From assembly GCA_900540275.1 (NCBI GenBank), contig UQFO01000013.1, forward strand, positions 1 to 64,000: a DNA stretch of 64,000 nt, read 5' to 3'. The translations under genes and the position numbers were made by a program. Below, piece by piece: positions 16,833 to 28,400 of the stretch. Origin of the DNA: an uncultured Oscillospiraceae bacterium (GTDB lineage: Bacteria; Bacillota; Clostridia; Oscillospirales; Acutalibacteraceae). Every line of letters begins with the position of its first letter. Within the stretch, counting starts at the first letter, position 1. The notes below the pieces were generated by a model that ran no database searches, was not told where the DNA came from, and saw only the letters and a program-made list of their open reading frames with translations.

Positions 16833-18119
16833 TTAAGCCGTAACAACCTCGGTTGTTGTACGGGTGCGTTCCTTTTTAATATCCGCACCGAGCTTTTGGA
16901 ATTTATCCACAATTTCCTCATAGCCGCGCTCAATATGGATAATATTTTCAATTTCGGTTGAGCCATTCGCAACAAGCCCGGCAATAATCATCGCTGCGCC
17001 CGCGCGCAGGTCAGTTGCTTTGACAGGAGCGGCAATCAGCTCTTCCACACCTTCGATAATCGCAAGCCTTCCATCGACAGAAATCTGCGCACCCATTCTG
17101 CACAGCTCCGCAACATACCGGAAGCGGTTATCCCAGACGTTTTCATTGATAATGCTCGTGCCGTTCGCGACGGAAAGAAGTGCCGCGAACTGCGGCTGCA
17201 TATCGGTGGGGAAACCCGGATGCGGCATCGTTTTGATATTGCAGCGCGAAAGCCTGCCTTCGCTTCTGACACGGATATCCTCGTCATATTCCTCCACAAC
17301 CGCGCCCATTTCACGCAGCTTTGCCGTAATGGATTCCAAATGCTTAGGAATAACGTTGCGGATGAGGACGTCCCCGTTTGTGGCCGCTGCCGCGACCATA
17401 TAGGTGCCGGCCTCAATCTGGTCGGGAATAATGGAATAGGTAGTGCCGTGCAGATGCTCGACTCCCCTTATTTTGATTACGTCGGTTCCCGCGCCGCGTA
17501 CGTCGGCGCCCATGGAGTTTAAAAAGTTTGCAAGGTCGACGATATGCGGCTCTTTCGCGGCGTTTTCAATTACCGTCAAGCCCTCAGCCTTTACAGCCGC
17601 GAGCATAATGTTCATCGTAGCGCCGACGGAAACCACATCAAGATAAATATGGCTGCCCAGAAGCCTGTCGGCCTGAACGCTGATAACGGCGCCGTTGATA
17701 AGCTCATGCTTTGCGCCAAGGGCGGCAAAGCCCTTGAGATGCTGGTCCACAGGCCGTACACCAAAGTCACAGCCGCCTGGCATGGCAACCTGCGCTTTTT
17801 TATATCTGCCGAGCAGGGCGCCCAGCAGGTAATAGGAGGCGCGCATTCCCTTGACCTGTTCATATGTTGCAACGGACGTGCTTACAGTCCGCGGATCGAT
17901 TTCCAAAGTGGATTTGTTGATTCTTTTAACGTTTGCTCCAATTTCCTGAAGGATTTTTGCAATAAAGGTGACGTCGCTGATGTTCGGTATATTTTCAATA
18001 CGGCACGGTCCGTCTGCAAGGACGACTGCCGGAATAATTGCAACTGCTGCGTTTTTTGCCCCGCTGACGGAGACCTCTCCCGATAAACGGCGCCCGCCGT
18101 TAATCACATATTTATCCAA
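16833..18119 (-). CDS. murA: UDP-N-acetylglucosamine 1-carboxyvinyltransferase
   Basis: A 428-aa MurA, the first committed step of peptidoglycan synthesis, adding enolpyruvate from PEP to UDP-GlcNAc. Lys23-Asn24 of SGAKNA and the catalytic Cys117 in PGGCDFGVRPVDQH are present, so it should be fosfomycin-sensitive by family rule. The start is TTG at 18119 (protein MDKYVINGG): GGGAG sits 9 bases upstream and the N-terminus then matches orthologs. A longer TTG start at 18155 lacks a site. Confidence 0.92.
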   Translation of the reverse strand: MDKYVINGGRRLSGEVSVSGAKNAAVAIIPAVVLADGPCRIENIPNISDVTFIAKILQEIGANVKRINKSTLEIDPRTVSTSVATYEQVKGMRASYYLLGALLGRYKKAQVAMPGGCDFGVRPVDQHLKGFAALGAKHELINGAVISVQADRLLGSHIYLDVVSVGATMNIMLAAVKAEGLTVIENAAKEPHIVDLANFLNSMGADVRGAGTDVIKIRGVEHLHGTTYSIIPDQIEAGTYMVAAAATNGDVLIRNVIPKHLESITAKLREMGAVVEEYDEDIRVRSEGRLSRCNIKTMPHPGFPTDMQPQFAALLSVANGTSIINENVWDNRFRYVAELCRMGAQISVDGRLAIIEGVEELIAAPVKATDLRAGAAMIIAGLVANGSTEIENIIHIERGYEEIVDKFQKLGADIKKERTRTTTEVVTA

Positions 18120-18609
18120 TACGGTACACTCCCAAATACATTTTTCATCCAACAAGCGTTACGTAATATTTTATTCATTTGTTATATGTAGAGAAACATT
18201 CGGATAAAACCGAAACATGTCGTAATCAATAATAAAGCCCGTTTTTTTTGGCTGTTATCATCAAACAAGAAGGTACACAATAATGCAACATTACCAAAAA
18301 ACACTACCTGCAATCATAATACAAATTGCTTCCAATGTCAACCGGATTTCCCCATGGTAACATCATTTTAACCAAATTTGTAAATATTTACACAAAGCGG
18401 TGGAGCGCCAACGGAATTCTGTGCCAACAGGCGCAGGGATATGTGCGCGGGCATATGCTTTTTTGAAGAATTAAGAAGAATTGTGCCGGTATATGTCTGA
18501 TTGACACAGGGATGGAGAGAAACAGCAAGGGCCTCCTTCTCCTGTCAGTTTTAAACAGAAAAAGAAAGCCCCCGGACCCGGACCAAAAAGAGCGCTGGCA
18601 GCCGTTTGA
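18120..18609. other. Gene-free 490-bp region upstream of murA
   Basis: No ORF here has a credible start and site. It should hold the murA promoter on the minus strand, but no clear consensus was found. A perfect 14-bp palindrome, TGTAAATATTTACA, lies at 18379-18392 and may be an operator. The segment 18521-18590 holds a weak imperfect hairpin and oligo-A tracts that could end the small minus-strand gene that follows. Confidence 0.4.
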
Positions 18610-18777
18610 TTAGCTGTCGACTTCAATTGGCCCATACTTTGCTTCGTATTCCTTTACAGCATCGCGTATCAGAATAATGATTTGGCTGTTAGCGGACCGT
18701 CCCTCATAATCCGCCAGGACGTGCAGCTTGTGAAGCATCTTTTCATCAATGCGTATGGATAAACTTTTAATCGCCAT
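18610..18777 (-). CDS. Arc-like ribbon-helix-helix protein
   Basis: A 55-aa protein read from ATG at 18777 to TAA at 18610. The sequence begins AIKSLSIRIDEKMLHKLHVLA and continues with NSQIIILIRDAVKEYEAKYG, the strand-helix-helix pattern of Arc/MetJ-type repressors. A GGGGTG site lies 6 bases before the ATG. It is divergent from the XRE regulator at 19116, with inverted repeats in the shared intergenic region. Probable DNA-binding dimer; target unknown, possibly this locus. Confidence 0.7.
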   Translation of the reverse strand: MAIKSLSIRIDEKMLHKLHVLADYEGRSANSQIIILIRDAVKEYEAKYGPIEVDS

Positions 18778-19115
18778 AATTTACACCCCGTTTTATATTT
18801 ATTACAAGCTTATGTTAAGTTAAATTTAACTCTTATTTATGTGCAATTGCAACGTTTGAAGTCGAAATATATCTAAATTAAATCTATATATTTCGTTTTA
18901 TTTCCCCAAAAGAAGACTGTATATTGTGAATTAAGCGTCCTACCCTTAATATCATGCCATAAATCCCCTTATTTTTCTATTAATTGTGATATAATTTCAC
19001 TTGATATTTCATTTATCTCGTATTTACTTTATGACGATATTGTGCTATATTTGCCTTGGAAGATGTATAACATGTCCGTAAAAGACGCAAAACAGCTTTT
19101 GAAAGGTGATAGAAC
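18778..19115. promoter_or_regulatory. Divergent AT-rich control region with inverted repeats
   Basis: This 338-bp AT-rich gap separates the two small regulators. It holds a perfect 10-bp inverted repeat, CGAAATATAT (18863-18872) and ATATATTTCG (18886-18895), and a 12-bp palindrome GTTAAATTTAAC near 18819-18830. On the plus strand an extended -10, TGATATAAT (18987-18995), could drive the XRE gene with a leader of about 115 bases. The repeats are candidate operators for either regulator. Confidence 0.5.
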
Positions 19116-19397
19116 ATGGTTGAAATGGGTAGCAAGCTTCGAAGACTCAGAAAAGCGAAACACATGACTCAGGAGGAACTGGGACAGGTTGTCGGGGTAA
19201 GTAATGTCATGATTTCTTCCTATGAGCTTTCGACGCGGCAGCCGCCCTATAAAGTAATGATTCGGCTGGCCAGGTTTTTTGGTGTTTCCATAGATTACCT
19301 GGTCGGAATCGACAAGGAGCTTTCACTCAGCGTTGAGGGCCTTTCAGAAAAGCACGTCAGCCTGGTTATGAGCGTAATTGAACAACTAAAGGAATAA
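19116..19397 (+). CDS. XRE/Cro-CI family transcriptional regulator
   Basis: A 93-aa regulator with an N-terminal HTH_3 domain at residues 5-62: LRRLRKAKHMTQEELGQVVGVS, the recognition segment NVMISSYELSTRQPP, and the typical FFGVSIDYLVGI end. A short helical tail follows. AAAGG precedes ATG by 9 bases. It is divergent from the Arc-like gene. No prophage or toxin-antitoxin partner is evident. Confidence 0.85.
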   Translation: MVEMGSKLRRLRKAKHMTQEELGQVVGVSNVMISSYELSTRQPPYKVMIRLARFFGVSIDYLVGIDKELSLSVEGLSEKHVSLVMSVIEQLKE

Positions 19398-19449
19398 GGA
19401 GCAGACGTATAAAATTTTACATTCCTTTTGCCCGAAGTAAAAGGAAAAG

Positions 19450-19481
19450 CAGGCAGCCGGTTTCACGTGTCTAGCTGCCTG
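19450..19481 (-). terminator. Probable terminator of yifB
   Basis: CAGGCAGC (19450-19457) and GCTGCCTG (19474-19481) form an 8-bp stem. On the minus strand the hairpin is followed by the T-rich CTTTTCCTTTTAC, which suits the minus-strand yifB ending at 19558. Confidence 0.5.
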
Positions 19482-19557
19482 TCATTAAAATATTTTATAC
19501 AATTTATTTATTTGAGCCTTTCGCATTTCCCTGTTTTGTTTAAGTCTTTATGGTTTA

Positions 19558-21084
<1,527 letters not shown>

Positions 21085-21291
21085 AATATTACTCCTTTTT
21101 GTACAATCGATTATTATATTATATATCGAATACATAATAAATTTGATTTATGTTTGAATTATTCACATTCGGATGCGGAATAAGGGCGGACTATTTTAGT
21201 CAAACAACGGCGGTTTTGCATAGTTTATGTAGAATCTGCATAAAAATAAAACACATATTTTTTTGATTTTACGAGGAATACAGAAAAGTTG

Positions 21292-21320
21292 TTGACTTAT
21301 TCAAACAAATGATGTATCAT
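21292..21320 (+). promoter_or_regulatory. Promoter of the sigma-factor gene
   Basis: TTGACT (21292-21297) and TATCAT (21315-21320) with a 17-bp spacer, 41 bases before the ATG. The other 200 bases of the divergent region are AT-rich without clear motifs. Confidence 0.75.
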
Positions 21321-21361
21321 GAGAGCCGTATAAGTGAGCATATGGTCAGCGGGGTTGTTTT

Positions 21362-21949
21362 ATGGAAAACAGGGAGTCGGAACAGGATTTGAGAGAATAT
21401 TCTGATGACCGGCTGATAAAACTGACCCGTCGGGGGCAAAACAGCGCCTTTGATGTGCTTGCGCAGCGCTACCTTCCTTTAATCAGGGCAAAGGCTTCCC
21501 TGTACGGGGGCGCCAAGACTGAGCTTGACGATTTTATACAGGAAGGCTTTCTGGCGTTTCTCCACGCGGTTAAGGGCTTTGATGAAAAAGCGGGCGCCAG
21601 CTTTTCAACTTATGCAGGTATTTGTATAGAACGCAGGTTTAAATCGGTCTATAAAAGCGAAAAGCGGCTTAAAAACATACCCTCCGACAGGCTTGTCCCA
21701 CTGACGGACGATACCCTGGAGGAAAAGGGAGAGGCAGGCGTGTCTCCCGAACAGGAGCTAATTGATAAAGAGGCATACCATCAGATGATGATGCGCATAC
21801 AAACGGAGCTTACCCCGTTTGAACAAAAGGTGTTGTCGTTTTACCTGAGCGGACTTTCCTATGCCCAGACGGCGGATACATTAAAAACATCCGTAAAATC
21901 AGTTGATAACGCTTTACAGAGAATCCGCAGGAAGCTCAAAAGCGTTTGA
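21362..21949 (+). CDS. RNA polymerase sigma-70 family factor (SigH-like)
   Basis: A 195-aa alternative sigma factor. Region 2 (about 25-105) includes LDDFIQEGFLAFLHAVKGFD and SFSTYAGICIERRF; region 4 (about 140-193) has LTPFEQKVLSFYLSGLSYAQTA with the HTH TLKTSVKSVDNALQRIRRKL. It is SigH/Spo0H-like in length and order. Whether it is the sporulation SigH or another factor cannot be settled here. Upstream site is weak (GGGG). The zinc-ribbon gene follows 110 bases later. Confidence 0.85.
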   Translation: MENRESEQDLREYSDDRLIKLTRRGQNSAFDVLAQRYLPLIRAKASLYGGAKTELDDFIQEGFLAFLHAVKGFDEKAGASFSTYAGICIERRFKSVYKSEKRLKNIPSDRLVPLTDDTLEEKGEAGVSPEQELIDKEAYHQMMMRIQTELTPFEQKVLSFYLSGLSYAQTADTLKTSVKSVDNALQRIRRKLKSV

Positions 21950-22059
21950 TAAAAATGTCCCATGTAGCTTATTTTACAGAAGAGCGTTGTTTTACAAAGG
22001 CGTCGGTGCAAATCCGTCCTGGGGCGAAAATTTATTTAATCCAAAGCGAGGTAAATCAC

Positions 22060-22341
22060 ATGTACGAAGACAAGACTCTCATTTGCAAGGACTGCGGTTC
22101 GGAATTTATTTTCACCGCTGGCGAGCAGGAATTTTATGCGGAAAAAGGCTTTGTCAATGAGCCCCAGAGATGCAAGCCCTGCCGTGACGCACGCAAGAAC
22201 GCCGGCAGACCCGAGCGTGAAATGTACACCGCTACCTGCGCGTCCTGCGGTCAGGAAGCAAAGGTTCCGTTCAGGCCCAGGGAAGACCGCCCTGTCTATT
22301 GCAGCGAATGCTTCGCTAAAATGAGAGAAGAGCAGGAATAA
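22060..22341 (+). CDS. Zinc-ribbon domain protein
   Basis: A 93-aa protein with two CxxC pairs in each half: CKDCGSEFIF and CKPCRDARK, then CASCGQEAKVPF and YCSECFAKMRE. This matches the small probable zinc-binding zf-trcl-like family common in Clostridia. Function unknown; a nucleic-acid or protein interaction role is possible. ATG at 22060 follows GCGAGG by 8 bases, giving a 93-aa product; an upstream in-frame extension has no site. Confidence 0.85.
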   Translation: MYEDKTLICKDCGSEFIFTAGEQEFYAEKGFVNEPQRCKPCRDARKNAGRPEREMYTATCASCGQEAKVPFRPREDRPVYCSECFAKMREEQE

Positions 22342-22379
22342 AATTCTTTGATATAGAGTTTTAACGGTGCGAAAAGAAA

Positions 22380-22408
22380 AGCCTCTCCGGGTTCCGGAGG
22401 GGCTTTTT
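22380..22408 (+). terminator. Terminator of the zinc-ribbon gene
   Basis: AGCCTCTCCGG and CCGGAGGGGCT form an 11-bp stem with a three-base loop followed by TTTTTT. Confidence 0.9.
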
Positions 22409-22780
22409 TATATAAACAAAAATGCAAAAAGCTCGCATGATTGGCGTATCCAGCAGGGGGAGGCCGGCGGGCAAACGCTGCGGGAAAATTCTGGTTACTA
22501 ATACGATTAGTAAGCGTAATAACCTCTATGAATAACAGCCTGGCTGCCGTTTCACCAGCGTAAAAAGTTTTTGAGCAGCACCTGCCTTTATTAAAATATC
22601 AGGAAAAAAGAAAACACTGGGAAAAGTACCCTGTTCCACGGAAGGAATTAGCGCAAAAGCATGGAACCTCCGCCCATTTGTCGAATTTGCCTATTTACTT
22701 CACTTTATTAATATGATAAAATTTTGCTTGTCGGCTGGGCCGCAGCAGGCTCGGCAAAAAATGAATTCGGAGGAAATTTT
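22409..22780 (+). promoter_or_regulatory. Control region of the amino-acid ABC operon
   Basis: A 372-bp gap with no gene. A sigma-A promoter lies at 22694-22722 (TTTACT, 17 bp, TAAAAT), giving a leader of about 52 bases. A perfect inverted repeat TTACTAAT-ACG-ATTAGTAA at 22495-22513 is a candidate operator, although it is 180 bases upstream of the promoter. Confidence 0.65.
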
Positions 22781-23665
22781 ATGAAGAAAATAATTGCGGT
22801 TTTGCTTGCCGCGGCAATGATGGCGGTTATTGCCGCGGGCTGTACCGGCGCCGGGGAAAGCGGTACGCCTTCCCAAAACAGCGGTACAGGCTCGGAAAGC
22901 GGAACATCCGCCCCTGAAAAGGACGAGTCCTGGACGAAGGTAAAGGATGCCGGAAGGTTTGTCCTTGGGCTTGATGCGGAATTCCCGCCGATGGGCTTTA
23001 AGAATACCGAGACGGGTGAGGTTATCGGCTTTGACATCGACGTTGCAAAAGAAGCGTGTAAGAGGCTCGGCGTTGAGTTTGTCGCACAGCCTATCAACTG
23101 GGACAACAAGCAGATGGAGCTCGACGGCGGAAACATCGACTGCGTATGGAACGGCATGAGCTATACCGAGGAACGCGCCAAATCGATGCTTGTTTCCAAG
23201 CCGTATATGAAAAACGAGCAATACCTGCTGACGCTCAAGAGCTCCGAATATAAAACAATGGAATCCCTTAAGGGAACGACGCTTGGCGTCCAGAAGGACA
23301 GCTCGGCGGAATCGGCGCTGAATAAAAACGAAGCGTTTAAGTCCACGCTCGGCGAAGTGGTCGGTATCGAAAACTATACTTCGGCGCTCATGGAGCTTAA
23401 GAACAATACAATACAGGTTGTCGCAATTGACGAGGTGGTCGCCCGCTATTACCTGCAGAATGAGCCCGGCGCCTACCAGATTGTCCAGGACGGCAAGGGC
23501 GAAAACGCTTCCCTTGCAGCCGAGGATTATGTCATCGGCTTCCGTAAAGGGGACACCGCCCTGATGGAAAAGGTTTACGGCGCCCTTCAGGAGATGAAGG
23601 CGGACGGAACGCTCGCGGAAATTTCAAACAAATGGTTTGAAAAGGATATTACGACAGTGGAATAA
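22781..23665 (+). CDS. Amino-acid ABC transporter substrate-binding lipoprotein
   Basis: A 294-aa family 3 solute-binding protein. It has a lipoprotein signal with lipobox-like VIAAGC (Cys21), a Ser/Gly-rich tether to about residue 45, then the domain with LGLDAEFPPMGF and IGFDIDVAKEACKRLG. It binds a polar amino acid or cystine outside the membrane for the permease and ATPase encoded downstream. CGGAGG lies 7 bases before ATG at 22781. Two strong hairpins separate it from the permease gene, which likely raises its expression relative to the others. Confidence 0.9.
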   Translation: MKKIIAVLLAAAMMAVIAAGCTGAGESGTPSQNSGTGSESGTSAPEKDESWTKVKDAGRFVLGLDAEFPPMGFKNTETGEVIGFDIDVAKEACKRLGVEFVAQPINWDNKQMELDGGNIDCVWNGMSYTEERAKSMLVSKPYMKNEQYLLTLKSSEYKTMESLKGTTLGVQKDSSAESALNKNEAFKSTLGEVVGIENYTSALMELKNNTIQVVAIDEVVARYYLQNEPGAYQIVQDGKGENASLAAEDYVIGFRKGDTALMEKVYGALQEMKADGTLAEISNKWFEKDITTVE

Positions 23666-23683
23666 ACGGTAACTGGAACGCTT

Positions 23684-23708
23684 AAGGGCGGACGCTTCGT
23701 CCGCCCTT
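23684..23708 (+). terminator. Hairpin after the substrate-binding protein gene
   Basis: AAGGGCGGAC and GTCCGCCCTT form a perfect 10-bp stem with a 5-base loop. No T-run follows, so it is probably an mRNA stabiliser or a partial terminator. Confidence 0.6.
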
Positions 23709-23736
23709 ATTATCTCCCGCGGCAGGCTTGCGGAAC

Positions 23737-23774
23737 AATCCAAGCACACAGCCAGCTGGCTGTGTGCTTGGATT
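23737..23774. repeat. Perfect 38-bp palindrome
   Basis: Bases 23737-23774 are identical to their reverse complement over all 38 positions (half-site AATCCAAGCACACAGCCA, centre GC). Transcribed, it forms a 17-18-bp hairpin with a tiny loop, 40 bases before the permease ATG. It may act as an RNA processing or attenuation site, or be an inserted palindromic unit. Confidence 0.85.
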
Positions 23775-23813
23775 AATACGTACGTCTTATATTATACATA
23801 AAGGGGAATCTGT

Positions 23814-24452
23814 ATGAATTTTCAGCTTTTAATACAGGAAATGCTCAAGGGAACCCAGTTTACGGTGCTGATTTTTTTGCTGACACTGCTGTTTTCTCTG
23901 CCGCTTGGCCTAATTGTTTCGTTTGGCAGGATGTCGAAATATAAGATTATCCGCTACCCGGTCCAGCTATACCTGCTTATCATGCGCGGAACGCCGCTGA
24001 TGCTTCAGCTGATGTTCGTTTTTTTCGGTATGCCGCTCATTGGTATTGTGTTTGACCGCTTTACGGCGTGTATCATCGCGTTTTCATTAAATTATGCGGC
24101 CTATTTCGCGGAGATTTACCGCGGCGGAATTGAAAGCATATCGCAGGGGCAGTATGAGGCGTCCCGGGTTCTGGGCTTTACGCGCGGGCAGACCTTTTTT
24201 AAAATCGTGCTGCCGCAGGTCGTCAAGCGGATTCTGCCGCCCATGGGAAACGAGTTTATTACGCTCGTCAAGGATACCTCTTTAGCGCTTACCATCTCTG
24301 TCGTAGAGCTGATGAACATTACGAAGATGTTTGCAAATTCTTCTGTAAGCGTCGTCCCATATATTGTCGCGGCGCTGTTCTACCTGATTATGAACGGTGT
24401 GGTCACGCTTTTCTTCTCCGCCGCGGAGAAGAAGCTCAGCTATTATAAATAA
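23814..24452 (+). CDS. Amino-acid ABC transporter permease
   Basis: A 212-aa HisM/GlnP-type permease with about five membrane segments and the EAA loop YEASRVLGFTRGQTFFKIVLPQ (about 104-125) that contacts the ATPase. N-terminal MRGTPLMLQLMF is typical of the polar amino-acid family. AAGGGG precedes ATG by about 8 bases. Works with the flanking binding protein and ATPase; probably a homodimer, since only one permease is encoded. Confidence 0.9.
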   Translation: MNFQLLIQEMLKGTQFTVLIFLLTLLFSLPLGLIVSFGRMSKYKIIRYPVQLYLLIMRGTPLMLQLMFVFFGMPLIGIVFDRFTACIIAFSLNYAAYFAEIYRGGIESISQGQYEASRVLGFTRGQTFFKIVLPQVVKRILPPMGNEFITLVKDTSLALTISVVELMNITKMFANSSVSVVPYIVAALFYLIMNGVVTLFFSAAEKKLSYYK

Positions 24453-24488
24453 GAAGGCGTACAGGACTTATGTGAAGGGAGAAGCACG

Positions 24489-25256
24489 ATGAAGATTCTC
24501 AGCGCTAACAATATAAAAAAAGACTTCGGCAAGACAGAGGTTCTCAAGGATATATCGGTCGACGTAAACGAGGGCGAGGTGCTTGCGATTATCGGCCCGT
24601 CCGGTTCAGGCAAAAGCACGCTCCTGCGCTGCATTACACAACTCGAAACCATCGACAGCGGCGAAATCGTCATTTGCGGCGAAACGCTGGTGAAAACTGG
24701 AGAAAACGGGAAAGCGCAGTATGCCGATAAAAAAACCTGCGTCCGGATTGGCTTGAACCTGGGTTTGGTATTCCAGAATTTTAACCTATTCCCTCATTTC
24801 TCCGTTTTGCGCAATATTACAGAGGCGGCGGTAACCGTGTTAAAAACGCCGAAGGATGAAGCGGAAAAAGCGGCGTATGAGCTGCTTGATAAAATGGGCC
24901 TGCGCGACAGGGCGGGCGCCTATCCGCACCAGCTTTCCGGCGGGCAGCAGCAGCGCGTTTCGATTGCGCGCGCGCTTGCGCTTAAGCCGCAGCTTCTGCT
25001 GTTCGACGAGCCGACCTCGGCACTCGACCCGGAGCTGACCGGCGAGATTTTAAGGGTAATCCGTTCACTTGCCGCCGAAAAAATGACGATGGTCGTCGTT
25101 ACGCATGAAATGGCGTTTGCGCGCAATGTCGCCGACCGGGTTATTTTTATGGACGACGGCGTAATTGTGGAAAGCGGAACGCCGCAGGAGCTTTTCGGAA
25201 ATACACAGAATGACCGGACAAAAGCGTTTCTCGCGCGTTTTAACGAGGAAGGCTGA
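24489..25256 (+). CDS. Amino-acid ABC transporter ATP-binding protein
   Basis: A 255-aa GlnQ/HisP-type ATPase. Walker A is GPSGSGKST (about 37-45), followed by a Q-loop in FQNFNLFPH, signature LSGGQQQR, Walker B LLLFDEPTSALDP and the switch His in VVVTHEM. A short insertion follows the first strand region (residues 60-85). GAAGGGAG precedes ATG by 8 bases. Last gene of the importer operon. Confidence 0.92.
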   Translation: MKILSANNIKKDFGKTEVLKDISVDVNEGEVLAIIGPSGSGKSTLLRCITQLETIDSGEIVICGETLVKTGENGKAQYADKKTCVRIGLNLGLVFQNFNLFPHFSVLRNITEAAVTVLKTPKDEAEKAAYELLDKMGLRDRAGAYPHQLSGGQQQRVSIARALALKPQLLLFDEPTSALDPELTGEILRVIRSLAAEKMTMVVVTHEMAFARNVADRVIFMDDGVIVESGTPQELFGNTQNDRTKAFLARFNEEG

Positions 25257-25273
25257 CATTTTATAGAAAACGC

Positions 25274-25302
25274 TGTAAGTATAACGGCGGCTGTGATATA
25301 AT
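25274..25302 (+). promoter_or_regulatory. Promoter of the hybrid kinase gene
   Basis: An extended -10 TGATATAAT (25294-25302) with a weak -35 TGTAAG (25274-25279) at 17 bp, giving a leader of about 95 bases. Confidence 0.5.
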
Positions 25303-25404
25303 CGGGAAAGTAGCCAGTTCACAGATTGGACAGGCGGGCGCCGTTATTGCAGGCGGGATTTTCAGGGCATCCATTCCGAGCGCACCAGAAGGAGAACACA
25401 CATC

Positions 25405-28400
25405 ATGACCAAAGGAGAAGAGAGGGAAATTGCGTCGTTTGCAGATGAAATACTGCGGCGTTATTTCTGCAACGGGGACATCGACTTTTTAATATCCACC
25501 TTTGCGCCCGGCATCGTATGGCTCGGAGCGGGAGAGCACCAGCACGCTGAAGGCAGAGAAGCCGTCAGCCGTCAGTTCCTCAAGGGCAGGGATGAGGCGA
25601 TTCCCTTTGATATGTGGGACGAACGCTACGTCGTGCAGGAGCTGGGCCCGGGACGGTACCTGTGCGAGGCGGAAAGCATGCTGGAGGCAAAAAAGGAAAC
25701 CCACATGAAAATGCGGGAGCGCCAGCGCTGCACTTTTATATTTGAAAGAAATGGCGGCGCGCTTGAGTGCGCCCATATACATAATTCCATTGCATATTCA
25801 AACCTGAAAGACGAAGAGCTTTTCCCGGTGAAGTATGCAAAGGAAGAATACGAAAGAATACGGGAAACCGTGGCGCAGCAGCAGAGGCAGATTGATTTGA
25901 TGCTTGCACAGACGCCGGGCGGTATGGCTCTCGTATACCCTGATGAGGATTTTTCCTTAAAATGGGTAAGCGCGGGCCTTTGCGAAATTCTCGGGTTTGG
26001 CAGCCCTGAAGAGTTTATTGGTTTCACCGGAAACTGCTTCCGCGGCTTTATTGAAGAAACAGACTATAACGCGGCGCATAAGCTGGTGGCGGCGTCCCTG
26101 AAGGAAAGCGGTTCCTATACGTCGGAGTACCGCGTCAAACGCCGGGACGGTTCGGTGCTGTATGTCATGGACATCGGCAAGCTCATAACCGACCGGGACG
26201 GGGAGCGCGTGATTTCCTGTTTTATCACGGATATAACCAAGCATAAGATGCAGGAGCTTCATCTGATACAGGCGAACAAGGAAATCGCGCAGCAGGCAGA
26301 TTTCCTCACGCAGCTTTACAATTCACTGCCGTGCGGGATTATCCAGTTCACGACGGACGGCGAGCATAGGATTATCCATGCCAACCGCCGCGCCTGGGAG
26401 ATTTATGGGTTTACTGAAAAGGAATATTGGCAGCAGGTACGCACACCGTTTTCTTTTGTGCTGGAAAAGGAACGCGCGGGCGTAATCGCATTAATCGATA
26501 AACTGTCAAAAGAAGGCGGGGAGGCTTCCTACGAACGTGAGGGCGTACGGAAGGACGGCTCCCGCTGCTTTATCAGCGTGACAATGGAACGCCTGACGAA
26601 TGCCGACGGCAGGTTGGTCATTCAGGCCGCGTTTAACGATATTACAGAAAATATGCGGTACCGTAAGGAGCGGGAGCAGGAACAGCAGCTTGAAAACCGG
26701 ATTCTGCGCGCTTCGATTTTTACGGCCTACCCTTTGATTATGAAGCTCAACCTGTCGCAGAATCAGTTTGACTGCATCAGCTCCGGCAGCTTCATTACAC
26801 AGCATCAGCCGCACGGAAATTACGAAGAGATGATAAAAAGCGTACAGCCAAAAATACATCCGGAGGACCGGGCCAATTTAAAGGATTTTATGCCGCAGGC
26901 AATTCTCGGCAGCTTCCGAAGCAGTTGCAGCGAGGTGTATACCGAGGTCCGACAGATGGGGGACGATGGGAAATACCATTGGGTTTCCGCGCACGTCGTA
27001 CGCGTGGAGAACCCATACGGGGAAGACGAGATTGCCATTATGCTTTTCCGGATTCTTGACGAGCAGCGCGATAAGCAGGCGAGGCAGGAGCAGCTTCTGC
27101 GCGGCGCGCTTGCCGCAGCTGAGGCGGCGAACAGCGCAAAATCGGATTTTTTGTCCCGGATGAGCCACGATATCCGGACGCCGATGAACGCGATTATCGG
27201 CATGAGCACGATTGGGCAGCTCAAGCTGAACGACAAAACGAGGGTGCTCGACTGCTTTAAGAAAATTGACGCGTCTTCTAAATACCTGCTTTCCTTGATT
27301 AACGATATTCTCGATATGTCTAAAATCGAACGCGGTAAAATGGCGCTGAACAATAAAAAATTTGACTTTACCGAGCTGGTTTCCGACTTGGTGGGTGTGA
27401 TTTACCCGCAGGCATCGGTACGCGGAATCAGCTTTGAGGTGCATCATGCCGAGCCGCTCGAGCGGTTTTACAATGGGGATTCCCTGCGGCTCAACCAAAT
27501 CCTGATGAACCTGCTTTCAAATTCCCTGAAGTTTACGCCGTCTGGAGGCCGAATTACTCTCGGAATACGGGAGGCGCACAGGACGGGGAGCCTTTCTTAT
27601 CTGGAGCTTACCGTAAAGGATACAGGCATTGGCATGTCCAAGGCCTTTCTCGACAGGGTTTACCAGCCCTTTGAGCAGGAAGCCGCCGATACGGCACGCA
27701 ACCAGAGCGGGAGCGGCCTGGGACTTTCCATCGTATATAACCTTGTACAGCTGATGGGCGGGAAAATCTCTGTGGAAAGCGAACGCGGCAGGGGAACGGA
27801 GTTTACTGTGACGGTTCCGCTCGGCCTGACGGACGACCATACGCTTGAGCGGCAGGAGCGCGAGGCCAAAGAAGTTTTTCACGGCGTCCGGGTGCTTGTT
27901 GTGGACGACGACGAGGTCGTCGGTGAACAGTCAGGCGCAATTTTAAATAATATCGGGGCGGATTCCCTGTGGGTGGATTCCGGCTATAAAGCGGTCGAAG
28001 AGGTACAGCGGGCGCTTGACAGGGGAATGCCGTTTAGCCTTGCGCTTATTGACTGGAAAATGCCCGACATAGACGGCGTCGAAACGACCAGGCGTATCCG
28101 AAGGCTCGTAGGGCCGGAAACAATGATTATCATCATCTCTGCATACGACTGGAGCGAAATAGAAACACAAGCGCGTGAGGCGGGCGCCGACGCATTTTTA
28201 CCAAAACCCTTGTTCCAGTCTGCGATTTACGACGCAATGCTCCGCCTGAATATAACGGGAGCACACCAAGCGAAAAGGACATATCATATAAAGGGCAGGC
28301 GTGTTCTCTTAGTGGAGGACAACGAATTGAATATGGAAATTGCAAAATCCCTGCTGGAGTTCCAGGACGTGCTGGTCGATACGGCGGAGAACGGCCTAAA

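Noticed and set aside
21990..22030. tRNA or riboswitch-like fragment (GGTGCAAATCC) before the zinc-ribbon gene
   Set aside because: Only a T-arm-like piece; no acceptor stem, anticodon arm or complete cobalamin aptamer could be found.
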